A stretch of 64,000 bases of DNA. Origin: Ogataea parapolymorpha DL-1 (Eukaryota > Ascomycota > Pichiomycetes > Pichiales > Pichiaceae). The position numbers were made by a program, and so were the translations under genes. The notes beneath the pieces were generated by a model. It did no database searches and was not told where the DNA came from. It saw nothing but the letters and a program-made list of their open reading frames with translations. This document shows positions 36,212 through 51,212 of the stretch, one piece after another; position 1 is the first letter of the stretch; the number at the start of each line of letters is the position of its first letter. Location of the stretch: contig NC_027866.1 of the NCBI RefSeq assembly GCF_000187245.1, positions 1-64,000 on the forward strand. Reading direction: 5' to 3'.

Positions 36212-38383
36212 ATGGATCAGCGCAAGGTGGGAGCTGCGTGCGACATTTGCCACCGGCGAAAAATAAAATGCGATATTGGCACCACCGGCACGCCGTGTAG
36301 TAAGTGCAAGGAGCTGAAGGTGGAGTCCCAGTGTGTGCTCCACAAGCGCAGAAAGAAGACCGACGGGATGACGTATTTTGTGACCCAGGACAAGTTCCTC
36401 AACGTGATCAAGTTTTCGCCCAAAAAATACATGCGTTCAGCGGCCCAGACAGAGAGCCGTGCGGTCAACATGGTTTTCTATCCCGCTGTGAACGAACTGG
36501 CGTCCAAGTTCTACAAAAACGTCGTGGGATACGAAACGGAACTCGACGACCTGGATTTGCAATATATGACACAGCTCGGGTGCTTTAATCTGCCAGACCA
36601 GGTTACCTGCTGGAAACTGTTCAACTACTTTTTCAAAAACATGAACAACTGCATGCTGATCCTGGAGTACGGTAAGTTCATTAGAGACCACCAGAAATTG
36701 GATGACGTGCCGTCGTTGGTGCTGGTGCAAGCGCTGCTTTGCGTCGGCTCAATTTTTGCAAAGGCAGAGCTCACAACGGAACATGAGCGCAACACATACG
36801 ATAAATATACGGCTGTCTTCTACAAGAGAACCAAGGCGCTTGTGGACGCGTCTGTGGAACAGGACCCGATCGCGCTCGTGCAAACGTACCTGGTGCTTTC
36901 GTGCATCTCGGAGATGACCAAGTACGCAATGGGGACCAGCGGACGCACGTGGCTGCGCATGGCACACCAGGTGGCCCAGGACAACCGGTTTTACCAAGAA
37001 CAACCACGGCTACCGCAGTACCAGCGCAACATGTACCGCAGGCTGTGGTGGATCATCTACGCACGTGACCGCATGTTTGTGTTCTGGCACAGCGGCTCAT
37101 GTCTGGTGTCGAAGGCCGAGACGGCGATTTCGAAGAACACGCAGGAGCTGTTTGCTCTCGATGACTTCGGGCAAGAGAGCCACGACTATTTCCGAAATCT
37201 GATCAAGATCGGCGAGCTTATCGATATTACGTCATCAAATGACAATTCGGCGGACGGTATTCTGCTGTGGAGGGACGTGGAGCAGTGCGACTCGCTGGTG
37301 ACAAAGTGGTTTGAAAGTCTTCCGTCGCATTTGGTGTTCAAGCTGGATGATCCAGAGTCGCAGACGTGCCATTCGGCGCTGATCACGATGTACTATTATC
37401 TACTGCTGCTGACGATCCATCGGGTGAATATTTTGCGCGAGTACAAAAAACTGGCCGCTCAGCGCAGGGACAAGGAGTCCTTGCAGAACGTCCCATCGTG
37501 GGGGCTGACTTTTCATTGTGCGTTTATGATTTCGCAGATCTCGGCCCGGTGGCTCAAGGACAATAACTATGCTCCGTGTCCGAATATCTACATGCAGTGC
37601 ATTTTTTCGAGCTCGTTCACGATGCTATGCCAGCTGCTAAACAAAGACGCGACGATCGCAAAGATGGCAGACGACTGCATTCAGATGAACCTGCTTTCTA
37701 TGAAGGAATACGGCAAACAGTATCTCCAGGGCCAAATGGCACACTATGTGGTGAGCCAGGTGTACCACGACAAGAGGAAGCGGTTGAAGCTGTTGCGGAC
37801 CTCGTTTGAGGTGAGCGACGTGAGCGACACGTTCCCGGACCAGCTGAACGACGAGATCAGCGCGCGAATCGAGCACAAGCTGGAGGCGCGGTCGTTCGAG
37901 GGAGCAGACGACCAGCTGGAGAAAGATCGTCGCGAGTTGAAGAATTTCCTGCCCTTCCAGCTGTACCAGAAGAACTACGCGCCATTTATTCCACGCAAGC
38001 GTGCCAAATACTCCACCGACATCGACACAGAGCCCGTGGTGGACCCTGCCACCAACTCGTTGCAGCACTTCCCGGAAACACAGCCAAGCACGGGCAGCGA
38101 GTCGGTTTCGGACAGCTCGCGCGACAGCATCAGCGAGTGGCTTGCGCATATTAGCAACCCAACGGAAATGGCCAACGTCAGGGACTCAGACTTCCTCAAA
38201 CACTTCACATTCAGTGCCGACCCGTCGGCGGAGACGAGCGCGCCTTTCGACCTCGACGGGATGCCCAAGATGGAGGACTTTGCCGATATAATGCACATGC
38301 CGGTGTCGAATCTCGTCGACGCTAATTATATGGGCGGTACTGTGACTGTGCCCGACTTCGACCAGCTGCTAAAAGGGCTTTAG
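36212..38383 (+). CDS. Zn2Cys6 transcription factor, AmdR/CTF1-like cluster
   Basis: 723 residues. The zinc cluster is Cys10-x2-Cys13-x6-Cys20-x8-Cys29-x2-Cys32-x8-Cys41, followed by a basic HKRRKK. The longer third and last loops, and the CxxCHRRK start with C..HKRRKK end, resemble AmdR and CTF1/FarA, fungal activators of amidase or fatty-acid genes, rather than Gal4. A fungal-specific transcription-factor domain spans about 140-560, with the typical 'RRLWWIIYARDR' block near residue 280. The C-terminus is Ser/Asp-rich and may activate. An amidase gene 6 kb downstream makes nitrogen or amide control an idea worth holding, but the link is inference. Confidence 0.9.
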   Translation: MDQRKVGAACDICHRRKIKCDIGTTGTPCSKCKELKVESQCVLHKRRKKTDGMTYFVTQDKFLNVIKFSPKKYMRSAAQTESRAVNMVFYPAVNELASKFYKNVVGYETELDDLDLQYMTQLGCFNLPDQVTCWKLFNYFFKNMNNCMLILEYGKFIRDHQKLDDVPSLVLVQALLCVGSIFAKAELTTEHERNTYDKYTAVFYKRTKALVDASVEQDPIALVQTYLVLSCISEMTKYAMGTSGRTWLRMAHQVAQDNRFYQEQPRLPQYQRNMYRRLWWIIYARDRMFVFWHSGSCLVSKAETAISKNTQELFALDDFGQESHDYFRNLIKIGELIDITSSNDNSADGILLWRDVEQCDSLVTKWFESLPSHLVFKLDDPESQTCHSALITMYYYLLLLTIHRVNILREYKKLAAQRRDKESLQNVPSWGLTFHCAFMISQISARWLKDNNYAPCPNIYMQCIFSSSFTMLCQLLNKDATIAKMADDCIQMNLLSMKEYGKQYLQGQMAHYVVSQVYHDKRKRLKLLRTSFEVSDVSDTFPDQLNDEISARIEHKLEARSFEGADDQLEKDRRELKNFLPFQLYQKNYAPFIPRKRAKYSTDIDTEPVVDPATNSLQHFPETQPSTGSESVSDSSRDSISEWLAHISNPTEMANVRDSDFLKHFTFSADPSAETSAPFDLDGMPKMEDFADIMHMPVSNLVDANYMGGTVTVPDFDQLLKGL

Positions 38384-38438
38384 CGACGATCGACTTTTAT
38401 TTTATTTTAGAAATTATATAAATAAATATTACGGTGCG

Positions 38439-39440
38439 ATGTCCAACCCGTACGCGGCCCACCAGCCATATTCGAAGACACTCAAGCCGGCGACCCAGTC
38501 GCGATTTGCGCGATTGGAACTTGCTGCACGGTATGTACGCCACCGGCCGTACGTGCTGCTGCTGCCCCTGCTGTTGTTTTTCCTCCTGCCCCACTACCAC
38601 AAGAACCCGCGGGTGGTGATCATTCTGGCGGCCAACGAAGGCGGTGGTGTGCAGCGATGGAAAACGCCGCAGGAATGGTCTGTGGAGCGGTCGTCGATCG
38701 CCAACAAACGAGAATATGCCGAGCAACACGGCTACATCCTTTCCATTAAAGACACAGCATTAAAAAGAAGATACAGCCACGAATGGCGCGAAGGCTGGGA
38801 AAAGGCCGATATTCTGAAACAGACAATGCGCCAATATCCAGAAGCCGAGTGGTTCTGGTGGTTAGACCTGCACACGTTCATCATGGAGCCGCAGATCTCT
38901 CTCGAGGAATACCTATTCAAAAATCTCGAAAACCGCACCTACAGAGACCTGTCGTACCACAACCCGCTGCATATTCCTGTGGATTCGCCTTACGTGGACG
39001 TTGTGCATGCTCCCGTGGACTTGGTGCTGGCCCAGGACTGCGGAGGGTTCAATTTAGGCAGCTTCCTGGTGAGACGGTCTGAATGGACGGAACTTTTGCT
39101 GGACATCTGGTGGGACCCAGTTTTCTACGAGCAGATGCACATGACGTGGGAACACAAGGAACAGGACTGTCTGGAGACACTGTACAGAACACAGCCGTGG
39201 GTCAGGGAGCGTGTTGGCTTTGTACCCCTGCGAGCTATCAATAGCTTTCCGCCGGGAGCCTGTGCGGAACAGAAAGACGATCCGCAGTATTTTTACAACG
39301 AAAAGGACCGCGATTTTCTGGTCAACATGGCAGGTTGCAACTTCGGTGACCGCTCGTGCTGGAACGAGTATGAGCACTATAGGAACTTGCAGAAACAGCT
39401 CAGGAAGAGCCGGCGGTGGTCGTGGTTACCCGGCTTTTGA
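38439..39440 (+). CDS. MNN10: Alpha-1,6-mannosyltransferase of the M-Pol II complex (MNN10/MNN11 family, GT34)
   Basis: 333 residues, a type II Golgi protein: short basic cytosolic tail, one span at about 38-51 (YVLLLPLLLFFLLP), then a GT34 domain. Family blocks VVIILAANEGGGVQRWK, IANKREYAEQHGY, EWREGWEKAD and WFWWLDLHTFIMEP are all present, the last holding the metal-site aspartate. It extends the alpha-1,6 mannan backbone of N-glycans. The block set is nearest MNN10; MNN11 is the alternative. It is packed 55 bp after the preceding and 55 bp before the following gene. Confidence 0.88.
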   Translation: MSNPYAAHQPYSKTLKPATQSRFARLELAARYVRHRPYVLLLPLLLFFLLPHYHKNPRVVIILAANEGGGVQRWKTPQEWSVERSSIANKREYAEQHGYILSIKDTALKRRYSHEWREGWEKADILKQTMRQYPEAEWFWWLDLHTFIMEPQISLEEYLFKNLENRTYRDLSYHNPLHIPVDSPYVDVVHAPVDLVLAQDCGGFNLGSFLVRRSEWTELLLDIWWDPVFYEQMHMTWEHKEQDCLETLYRTQPWVRERVGFVPLRAINSFPPGACAEQKDDPQYFYNEKDRDFLVNMAGCNFGDRSCWNEYEHYRNLQKQLRKSRRWSWLPGF

Positions 39441-39495
39441 TAAAATAATCAAAAAATCAAAGTGTATAATATTTATTTCCCTAGATTATTGTCCC

Positions 39496-42129
39496 ATGAA
39501 CAGTGAATTCTGGAACGAGCAGGCCGGCGACGACGAAATGGCATTTTTGACGTTTCCAGAAAACCCGCCGTCGTCGCGTCCTGCGCCACTACAGCCGACT
39601 GCGTCCCAGGCCCAAAGGCCGGGCGAGGCGTTCAACCCTAACGACGAGACGATGTCTGGGGGCACCATGTCTTCCTTTTCACCGCAGGTGTTTGAGAACA
39701 ATTCAGGCGCTCAATTGGAGCAGCAGCGTGTGGTTCCATCTCAACCACCGACGCAGAGCCCGTTTGAAGCGTCTGTGCCGGCACCAACGCCGCCTGCTCA
39801 GCAGTATCAACAACCCCGTCCCGTGCCTTCCCACAGTAACAGTCCGAACGCCAACACTCCGCAGCAGCGCCAGATGCAGATTCAGATGCAGCAGCAGCAC
39901 AATTTTATGTGTCTCCTGGAAGAGTTTATGAATCGCAACAATACTCCCCTGGCGGAGAGGTATCCTGTGATTGGGGGCAAGAAAATGAACCTGTTTCTAA
40001 TTTACGCCGTGATGGTGAAGTTTGGCGGGTTCAACAACGTGCTCAGGTCCAAGAAGATTGTGCCTGTGGCCAGCAAGTTTGGAATTCCGCCCGACAACAA
40101 CCAGCTGCTGCGCGAGTTTGTCCAGATGTACCACAAATGTCTGCTTCCGTTCGAGCTGTATGCCAACACGCCGGAGGGGATGAAGGAGCTATCGATGCGA
40201 AAAAAACAGCTTGAGCAGCAGATGCAGTCCAAGCAAGCCACGCCCACCAGTACCAGTCACCAAACGCCGCCTGTTTTCAATGCTCCGACGCCCGCATCGG
40301 TCCAGGAGACAAAATTCACTCCAGGGGAACAGCGTGCGAGCGAGCCGTCGCCTGCTACTGCAGAGTCGCGCCACACAACGCCGCAGCCGAACGCGAACTT
40401 TGTTCCCGACTTTATTCGCAATTACGTGCCGCACCAACGACTGCTCGACAAGGTGGGGGGTCACGATTTGAAGGCGTTGTCTGCCTTTGGCGAGCAGATT
40501 GACCATTTGAAGCCTGTGTTTCTGTTTGTGCCAGAACTTGGCAAGATTGACCTGAACGCGCTCTCGTTGTCGCTGACGTCCAATATCGACGCGGAGGTGA
40601 ATCTTGCGCTGAACGTTCTGCTTATCGTTACGTCGGACCCAAACCTCGTCGTGCCGCTCGGCGAGTGCATGAGCCTGCTTGAGGCGCTTGCCAGCGTCGG
40701 CACTGACATCCTGGACATGCTAGTCTCAGGCAATTTGACCAAACGCAAAGGTGGGTTCGAAGACGTGCGCCCGGAATATTTCAAGCCAAACAAGATAGAC
40801 GAGGTTTTCCAAAAGTATAGCGGCCGACTGAAGGGAGATAAGGACATTGAGGTGTTGGTTGACTCGTTCACGTCGAAGGAGGTGGACGACGAGAGCCAGG
40901 ATCTGGAGGTCGAGGAGTCCGACGCAGATGTTGTGTTTGAGGAGCCGCCGCGCGTCGACACGCCGGCGTCGGACGTGGACGAGAGACCGTTGGCACCGTT
41001 TGCTCTGCCGTCGTACGTGGAGCTGCTTGAAGCTGCACGCACAGAGGCGGACGACTTTTCGGGCCGCGTTTATGCCAAAACGTTCCTAGACCGGCGACTG
41101 ATGTTGGTCGAGGAGCTCAACACAGTGTCGATGATTTTGCGCAACTTGTCGTTTGTGAGCAATCCTCAGGGCGTCTCAAACAATAACCTCATGGCGGCTA
41201 ACACGTCGCTGCTGAACTTTATCTACGCACTCATAACATCGCTGGGCACGTCCGAAGGGTTTGTGTTTGCACGGAAAAAAATGCATCTGATGAAAGACAC
41301 ACTGATGACCTTGACCAACATTTCGCACGCAATCGAGCTGCGCTCGACAAAGGAGGCTTTCCTGGTTCTTGCGCTGTGTCTCGCGTTTGGCGTTCCACTG
41401 GACCCGGAGGACGAAAAAGCCGGGTTCTACGTGCCCAAGTTCGATGCCGGCAAGGGCAAGTACCAGCTGCACGCGATCGACGTGCTCACCAAGGTGCTGT
41501 GCGGGTCGCTGAACAACAAAAAGATGATGTCGTCCGTGCTAGCGCGCGAGAACCTGGACCCGGAGATGAACTCGCTGATGCAGACGTACGACCAGGGCAA
41601 GAACGGTGACCTGGTGGTGCGGACGATGGGTTTCTTCGTTTCTGCGCTGCCGCTGCACGTGATTTATGAGGGCATCGAGCGGTTCAACGACAAGCTGCCA
41701 TCATGTCTGGAGCTGCTGCTGGGCAGTATCTTTGTGGCGGAGGTGATTGAGGACGCGCAGTTCTCGCGCAACGTGGCTCTGCGGCTGCTCGGCTCGCCCG
41801 AGCTCGTGGGGACTAACCTGTTCAAGCTTGCGTTCATCTTTGCGGCCATCTACGCCAAGACCAACCACGAGAACAAACTGATGTACATCCACATTTCGGG
41901 CAAGAGCATGGAGCTGGTGAATGTGCTACTGCGCACAGCGGTGGGGTATGCCATCTCGGCGGGGGCCAGAGACGAGCTGCAGACACTGTTTTCGGTGTCG
42001 AAGCTGTTTCCGGCGGACGAGTCCATTCTCGGCGCGCTCATGACGCCGTCGTTACCGCCTGATATCTCAGTGCAGGCGGTGGAGTCGGCAAAGCTACTGG
42101 TGCGATTACAGGATGCTCTAAGTAACTAA
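39496..42129 (+). CDS. SWI1: SWI/SNF chromatin-remodelling subunit Swi1 (ARID protein)
   Basis: 877 residues from the ATG at 39496; the frame is open further upstream but overlaps MNN10. The N-terminal third is Gln/Pro/Thr-rich and disordered. An ARID (BRIGHT) domain at about 136-225 begins NFMCLLEEFMNRNNTPLAER and holds KMNLFLIYAVMVKFGG. The C-terminal 400 residues are helical armadillo-like repeats, as in Swi1/ARID1. It is a DNA-binding scaffold of the SWI/SNF remodeller, which opens promoters including many of those used for carbon and nitrogen regulation. It is shorter than yeast Swi1 (1314) because the Gln/Asn-rich region is reduced. Confidence 0.88.
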   Translation: MNSEFWNEQAGDDEMAFLTFPENPPSSRPAPLQPTASQAQRPGEAFNPNDETMSGGTMSSFSPQVFENNSGAQLEQQRVVPSQPPTQSPFEASVPAPTPPAQQYQQPRPVPSHSNSPNANTPQQRQMQIQMQQQHNFMCLLEEFMNRNNTPLAERYPVIGGKKMNLFLIYAVMVKFGGFNNVLRSKKIVPVASKFGIPPDNNQLLREFVQMYHKCLLPFELYANTPEGMKELSMRKKQLEQQMQSKQATPTSTSHQTPPVFNAPTPASVQETKFTPGEQRASEPSPATAESRHTTPQPNANFVPDFIRNYVPHQRLLDKVGGHDLKALSAFGEQIDHLKPVFLFVPELGKIDLNALSLSLTSNIDAEVNLALNVLLIVTSDPNLVVPLGECMSLLEALASVGTDILDMLVSGNLTKRKGGFEDVRPEYFKPNKIDEVFQKYSGRLKGDKDIEVLVDSFTSKEVDDESQDLEVEESDADVVFEEPPRVDTPASDVDERPLAPFALPSYVELLEAARTEADDFSGRVYAKTFLDRRLMLVEELNTVSMILRNLSFVSNPQGVSNNNLMAANTSLLNFIYALITSLGTSEGFVFARKKMHLMKDTLMTLTNISHAIELRSTKEAFLVLALCLAFGVPLDPEDEKAGFYVPKFDAGKGKYQLHAIDVLTKVLCGSLNNKKMMSSVLARENLDPEMNSLMQTYDQGKNGDLVVRTMGFFVSALPLHVIYEGIERFNDKLPSCLELLLGSIFVAEVIEDAQFSRNVALRLLGSPELVGTNLFKLAFIFAAIYAKTNHENKLMYIHISGKSMELVNVLLRTAVGYAISAGARDELQTLFSVSKLFPADESILGALMTPSLPPDISVQAVESAKLLVRLQDALSN

Positions 42130-42188
42130 TTTTCGCTATTTTGGCTCCACGCACTAATTAAAATATTTTTCCGCTATGGCTTCGTAAA

Positions 42189-44144
42189 TTAATATTTCTG
42201 CTCCTGCTGCAGTTGGACAACCTCCACGGAGCTAGCCCCGTCAGTCGAGCCACGCCCTAGTAACACCTGTAGCAACACCTTGATCGAATGTCTGCCCTGC
42301 CACAGCGGGAAGAAAATAATGTACATGGCTGCAACCAGCAGCCACATCAAAACCACCACGATAAACCCTGTGAACGAGGCTTTGCTCAGATCGTGGTTGC
42401 TGCCGTACAATCCCACGGGCAGAACAACGTACACACCTAAAACCAGCACGATATTAATCACGGCCGCGGCCCAGATGTGCGAGCGCAGCTTTTTCTGCTC
42501 GTTTGCCGGCAGCTCTGCCGCCTGCTCCTCCTCAGCGTCCATATCGTCTGCCAGACTGATGCTCGTACGGAATTTGTTCATGTCAAACGGCTCCACATCC
42601 GGCTTCAGCAGACTGATGAGCACAATGTACAGAGGTGTCGAAAACAGGGCTGTGCAATTGCCGATAAAGGTGGCCTTGGTGATGTTGAGGGTGTCCTTAT
42701 CGACGACGTTGTTGCCGAAACAGTATGCGCCGGCGATCCAGCACAGGACTCCGGAGAGCGTACCGAGTGGCGCACCAATCACAAGTGCCCATTTGGTCAT
42801 TTTGCTCCAGAAGAGCGTAATCACCACGGTGAACACGCTCGGGTTGACAATGATACCGCTAAAAGTCAGCAGCCAGCCGACAGTGACCCCCACGTAGTTG
42901 AAGACAACCGACAGCACCGCCATAAACAGGCTGAAGCCCACAACGGCTATGTGGGCAGCCCGCACGAGCTGTGCTCCTGAGGCTTTTGGATTGATGTACG
43001 TTCTGTACACGTCGTAGGTAGTGACGGAGGAGAAGGCAATAAGTTCAGCGCTGCTGGCGCTGGTGACCGACATGAACAGCATGATGAGGCCTGCTGCCGC
43101 GCCGGACTTGCCCATGACGGCGTAGAGGCCGTAGATGACGGGCATGCCGTTGTTGACCTCCTCTGTCGAGAGCTCGTTAGGGTAGGTGGGGGAGTGGGGG
43201 TTCGACAACAGGGCCCGGCATGCCAGTCCGGCAGAGGAACCAATCACAGTGGGGATGACGGCCCAGCACAGCGCGCCAAGCGTGTAGCCCTGGAACACCT
43301 GTGTGGAGCTGGACGCAATGGCACGTTGCGAGTAGCCCGGGTCTCCAAACACGGAGCTGAGCCCGCCCAGGCACACGGTCCACGTGAGCATGAGCATGGT
43401 GCTATCTTTGTAGCTGAGGTAGCTCTGTCCCGTCGCGGAGGGGAACGATATCTGGGCCTCTTGCAAAAGGTCGTACATTTTGCCCGGCGACCCGATCAGC
43501 GGCGACGAGCAGTAGATCTTGTAGCTGGCCACGAGCAGGATGATGTAGATGATGACAGTGTGGATCCAGTCGGAGATAAAGGTGGCCTTGAGGCCGCCAA
43601 GGGCCGTGTACACCATGACACCGAGGGGCAGCAGGAAGCTGGCAGCAACGACGTTCATGCCTGTGGTGGCCGAGAAGCCCTGGGAGCCACCAAGGAGCAG
43701 CAGGGACGAGATGAGCACGTTGGTGGCAAAGACGTAGCACAGAAACACCCAGTGGCCGGCAGGGCCGAATCTAACGGAGAAACATTCGGAAACGGTGTGA
43801 GCTGCAGGGGCTCTAGATTTTATTTGCAGGCACACAAACACAAACAGGGTGACCTGGATGGTGCCACCGATACCATAGAGGAAGCCGCCGGAGACGCCAT
43901 GGGCGTAGCTCCACGCGCCCGACGAGAGCAGTGTGGCGGGCCACGTCCACGCAGACACGGTGGACGAGGCAATGAGGCCCGAACCGACGTTTCTTGAGGC
44001 TGTGGTGAAGCGTTCGGAGTTTTGGACCTGGCCGAGGTATTTGGACAGCACGCGGGTGATAAGCGACATGAGCAGCGCGAAGGCTGCGCCAATGCCGAGC
44101 ACAAAGCCGTAGCCGTAGCTCTGTTCGAGAATCGGGGTGGTCAT
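42189..44144 (-). CDS. DUR3: Urea / polyamine permease (sodium:solute symporter family)
   Basis: 651 residues with about fifteen spans. The start EQSYGYGFVLGIGAAFALLM and SSTVSAWTWPATLLSSG, the GGLKATFISDWIHT block and an acidic cytosolic stretch around 535-550 are typical of fungal Dur3. It imports urea, and polyamines in yeast, with protons at the plasma membrane. It is divergent from an amidase gene, and the 213-bp gap contains GATAAGATAAG, so both are likely turned on when good nitrogen sources are lacking. Confidence 0.92.
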   Translation of the reverse strand: MTTPILEQSYGYGFVLGIGAAFALLMSLITRVLSKYLGQVQNSERFTTASRNVGSGLIASSTVSAWTWPATLLSSGAWSYAHGVSGGFLYGIGGTIQVTLFVFVCLQIKSRAPAAHTVSECFSVRFGPAGHWVFLCYVFATNVLISSLLLLGGSQGFSATTGMNVVAASFLLPLGVMVYTALGGLKATFISDWIHTVIIYIILLVASYKIYCSSPLIGSPGKMYDLLQEAQISFPSATGQSYLSYKDSTMLMLTWTVCLGGLSSVFGDPGYSQRAIASSSTQVFQGYTLGALCWAVIPTVIGSSAGLACRALLSNPHSPTYPNELSTEEVNNGMPVIYGLYAVMGKSGAAAGLIMLFMSVTSASSAELIAFSSVTTYDVYRTYINPKASGAQLVRAAHIAVVGFSLFMAVLSVVFNYVGVTVGWLLTFSGIIVNPSVFTVVITLFWSKMTKWALVIGAPLGTLSGVLCWIAGAYCFGNNVVDKDTLNITKATFIGNCTALFSTPLYIVLISLLKPDVEPFDMNKFRTSISLADDMDAEEEQAAELPANEQKKLRSHIWAAAVINIVLVLGVYVVLPVGLYGSNHDLSKASFTGFIVVVLMWLLVAAMYIIFFPLWQGRHSIKVLLQVLLGRGSTDGASSVEVVQLQQEQKY

Positions 44145-44357
44145 TGCTCAGGAACCTGGTGTTGAGCGGTTTAAATAGGCGCATGCAAAGTGGCGCGATA
44201 AGATAAGCGCAATCCGCTATCGTGCATGAAAAATATCTCCGTTAGGTTTTTCGAAACGCCTGCGAATGAGAGCGCGCGATTGCCCCTTTCGGTCCTGCCG
44301 CATGCGCATCGCTCGTTGTGCTTATATACGGCTGTTCGTGGCCACACTGTGGTGATA
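44145..44357. promoter_or_regulatory. Divergent DUR3/amidase promoter with tandem GATAAG
   Basis: GATAAGATAAG at 44197-44207 holds two overlapping GATA-factor sites, the arrangement preferred by Gln3/Gat1. A TATATA box at 44323-44328 lies 30 bp before the amidase ATG at 44358 and rules out an ATG at 44226 as the normal start. Confidence 0.7.
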
Positions 44358-45905
44358 ATGTCGTGGCAACAGATAAGAGACACGAAAAAAAAACAGCTGG
44401 CTGAGGCGATTCCGGCGGATTGGCGCGACCCGGCGCTCAAGCAGAAGATGCTGGACGCAGGCTACGTGAACACGCGGGAGTACCTGGACACGATCTTGCC
44501 CGAGGCAGAGACGCAGATCACACGGCTCGGGCTGGCCGAGCTGGCGCGCAAGATCGCAGCTGGCGAGCTCACGGCGGTCGGCGTGGCCACTGCGTTCTGC
44601 CACCGTGCCGCGCTTGCCCACCAGATCCTCAACTGCTGCGTCGAGATCTTCTTTGATGAGGCTCTTGCGCGCGCCCGGGAGCTAGACGAGTTCTACGCCT
44701 CGCACGGCAAGACCGTCGGCCCGTTGCACGGCGTGCCCATCTCGCTCAAGGACCAGGTCGATCTGGTGGGCAAGGACTCGTCGATCGGCTACTGCGCGCT
44801 CTTTGGCAAGCCGGCGGCGAAAAACGCCGTGCTGGCGGACCTTTTGCTCGCCAAGGGAGCCGTCTTCTACGTGAAGACCACCGTCCCGATCGCCATGATG
44901 TGCACAGAGACAGAGTCGAATCTCATGGGCTACACGTACAACGGGGTCAATGTGAACATGTCGTCGGGCGGGAGCAGCGGCGGTGAAGGCGCGCTGATCG
45001 GTGCGGGCGGCGCCGTGCTGGGTTTCGGCACAGACATCGGCGGCAGTATCCGCATCCCGTCCGCGGCCCAGGGTCTGTACGCTCTCAAGCCGTCCACGGG
45101 CAGGATCTCGTACATGAACGTGAGCAACTCGTACGCGTGGCAAGAGCTTGTGCCTTCTGCGATCGGCCCGATGGGCACGAGCTTGGAGGACGTCAACCTG
45201 ATGTTCCGGCTGATTGTGGAGGCAGAGCTGTGGAACACAGACCCTAAGGTGCTGGCCATTCCGTACAAGCCGCTGGACAGTTTTGGGGACAAGCCCCGGT
45301 TTGGCTTTTGGACGGACGACGGCGTCAAGACACCGCAGAAAGCCATTCTGCGGTGTTTGAATGCTGTTGAGCAAAAATTGCAGGCTGCCACATACGAAAC
45401 CAAAACTATTAATTTTGATCTGCAACCAAAACTGCTCGACACCATCGGCAAAGTTTTTGGTGCAGACGCGTACGAGGAAATTGCTACAACGCTTGCGCAG
45501 ACGGGCGAGCCGGACCTGGAGCAGGTCAGAAACCTGGTCGTGAAGGAGGGTATCGATAAACCGCTCGATGTGACGCAGTGGTGGCAGGTCAGCAGAGAGG
45601 TGTACGAGTGCAAGCAGGAGTTTTATGCGGCGTGGAAAAAATGGGGTGTGGACGTGCTAATTTGCCCGATCTGGTGGACGGCCGGGTGCAAGCCTTATAC
45701 GTCGTCGATGCCGCGGTACACGGCCCCGTTCAACATCACAGACTGTGCGTGCGTGGTGGTGCCGGTGGGCCGGGTTGACTCGGCACGGGACGGCGACGCA
45801 GACTGGAACAAGATGCCCGTGTGCGTGCAGATCGTGGCCAGACGGTCCGAGGAGGAGAAGGCGCTGTATGCGGCGGGCATTGTGGATAAATTGGTTAATG
45901 GCTAG
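44358..45905 (+). CDS. Amidase-signature hydrolase (acetamidase / fatty-acid-amide-hydrolase type)
   Basis: 515 residues from the ATG after the TATATA box. The amidase triad is complete: Lys131 (ISLKDQ), Ser206 in GGSSGGEGALIG, and nucleophile Ser230 in TDIGGSIRIP. The spacings of 75 and 24 residues equal those of fatty-acid amide hydrolase. The fungal acetamidase (AmdS) and Amd2 group has the same N-terminal 'IP.DWR' and 'LGLAELARKIAAGELTA' blocks. It would hydrolyse a small amide to a carboxylic acid and ammonia. Sharing a GATAAG promoter with DUR3 fits use of amides and urea as nitrogen sources. The precise substrate is unknown. Confidence 0.92.
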   Translation: MSWQQIRDTKKKQLAEAIPADWRDPALKQKMLDAGYVNTREYLDTILPEAETQITRLGLAELARKIAAGELTAVGVATAFCHRAALAHQILNCCVEIFFDEALARARELDEFYASHGKTVGPLHGVPISLKDQVDLVGKDSSIGYCALFGKPAAKNAVLADLLLAKGAVFYVKTTVPIAMMCTETESNLMGYTYNGVNVNMSSGGSSGGEGALIGAGGAVLGFGTDIGGSIRIPSAAQGLYALKPSTGRISYMNVSNSYAWQELVPSAIGPMGTSLEDVNLMFRLIVEAELWNTDPKVLAIPYKPLDSFGDKPRFGFWTDDGVKTPQKAILRCLNAVEQKLQAATYETKTINFDLQPKLLDTIGKVFGADAYEEIATTLAQTGEPDLEQVRNLVVKEGIDKPLDVTQWWQVSREVYECKQEFYAAWKKWGVDVLICPIWWTAGCKPYTSSMPRYTAPFNITDCACVVVPVGRVDSARDGDADWNKMPVCVQIVARRSEEEKALYAAGIVDKLVNG

Positions 45906-45959
45906 CGAGAGCTAGCGGAAAAAGCTGCACGGATCCTGTCGACCTGTTGGCAGTGGTGG

Positions 45960-46191
45960 GTAGTTTACATTTACCGGAAATGTCTATCGATTCTGTCATG
46001 TTCTCTGGTGTGGAAATATACAATTAAAATATATCTTCTCATAAATTCCATATCTTTTTTCAATTTAAATCCTCGATGTAATAAATACATCAGATTCTAT
46101 TGTTGATAATATATTTGTTAATTATAAATTAAATATTCTCAATTGCAGATCTTATCATACACCATTTGGGAAGTATATACCTATTATTTTG
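45960..46191. other. AT-rich convergent intergenic segment
   Basis: The gap between the convergent amidase and RAD1 genes is 286 bp, while other convergent gaps here are mostly 0-60 bp. From about 46010 to 46190 it is very AT-rich, with runs such as aattataaattaaatatt. No gene is seen. A replication origin (ARS) or a double terminator is possible. Confidence 0.35.
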
Positions 46192-51195
<5,004 letters not shown>

Positions 51196-51212
51196 ACCCC
51201 GAAGTGTATAAT

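Noticed and set aside
39211..39495. SWI1 starting inside MNN10
   Set aside because: The first codons overlap the end of MNN10 in another frame; the ATG at 39496 opens a typical Swi1 N-terminus.
44226..44357. Longer N-terminus of the amidase from the ATG at 44226
   Set aside because: A TATATA box at 44323-44328 lies inside it and the family begins near MSWQQIRD at 44358.
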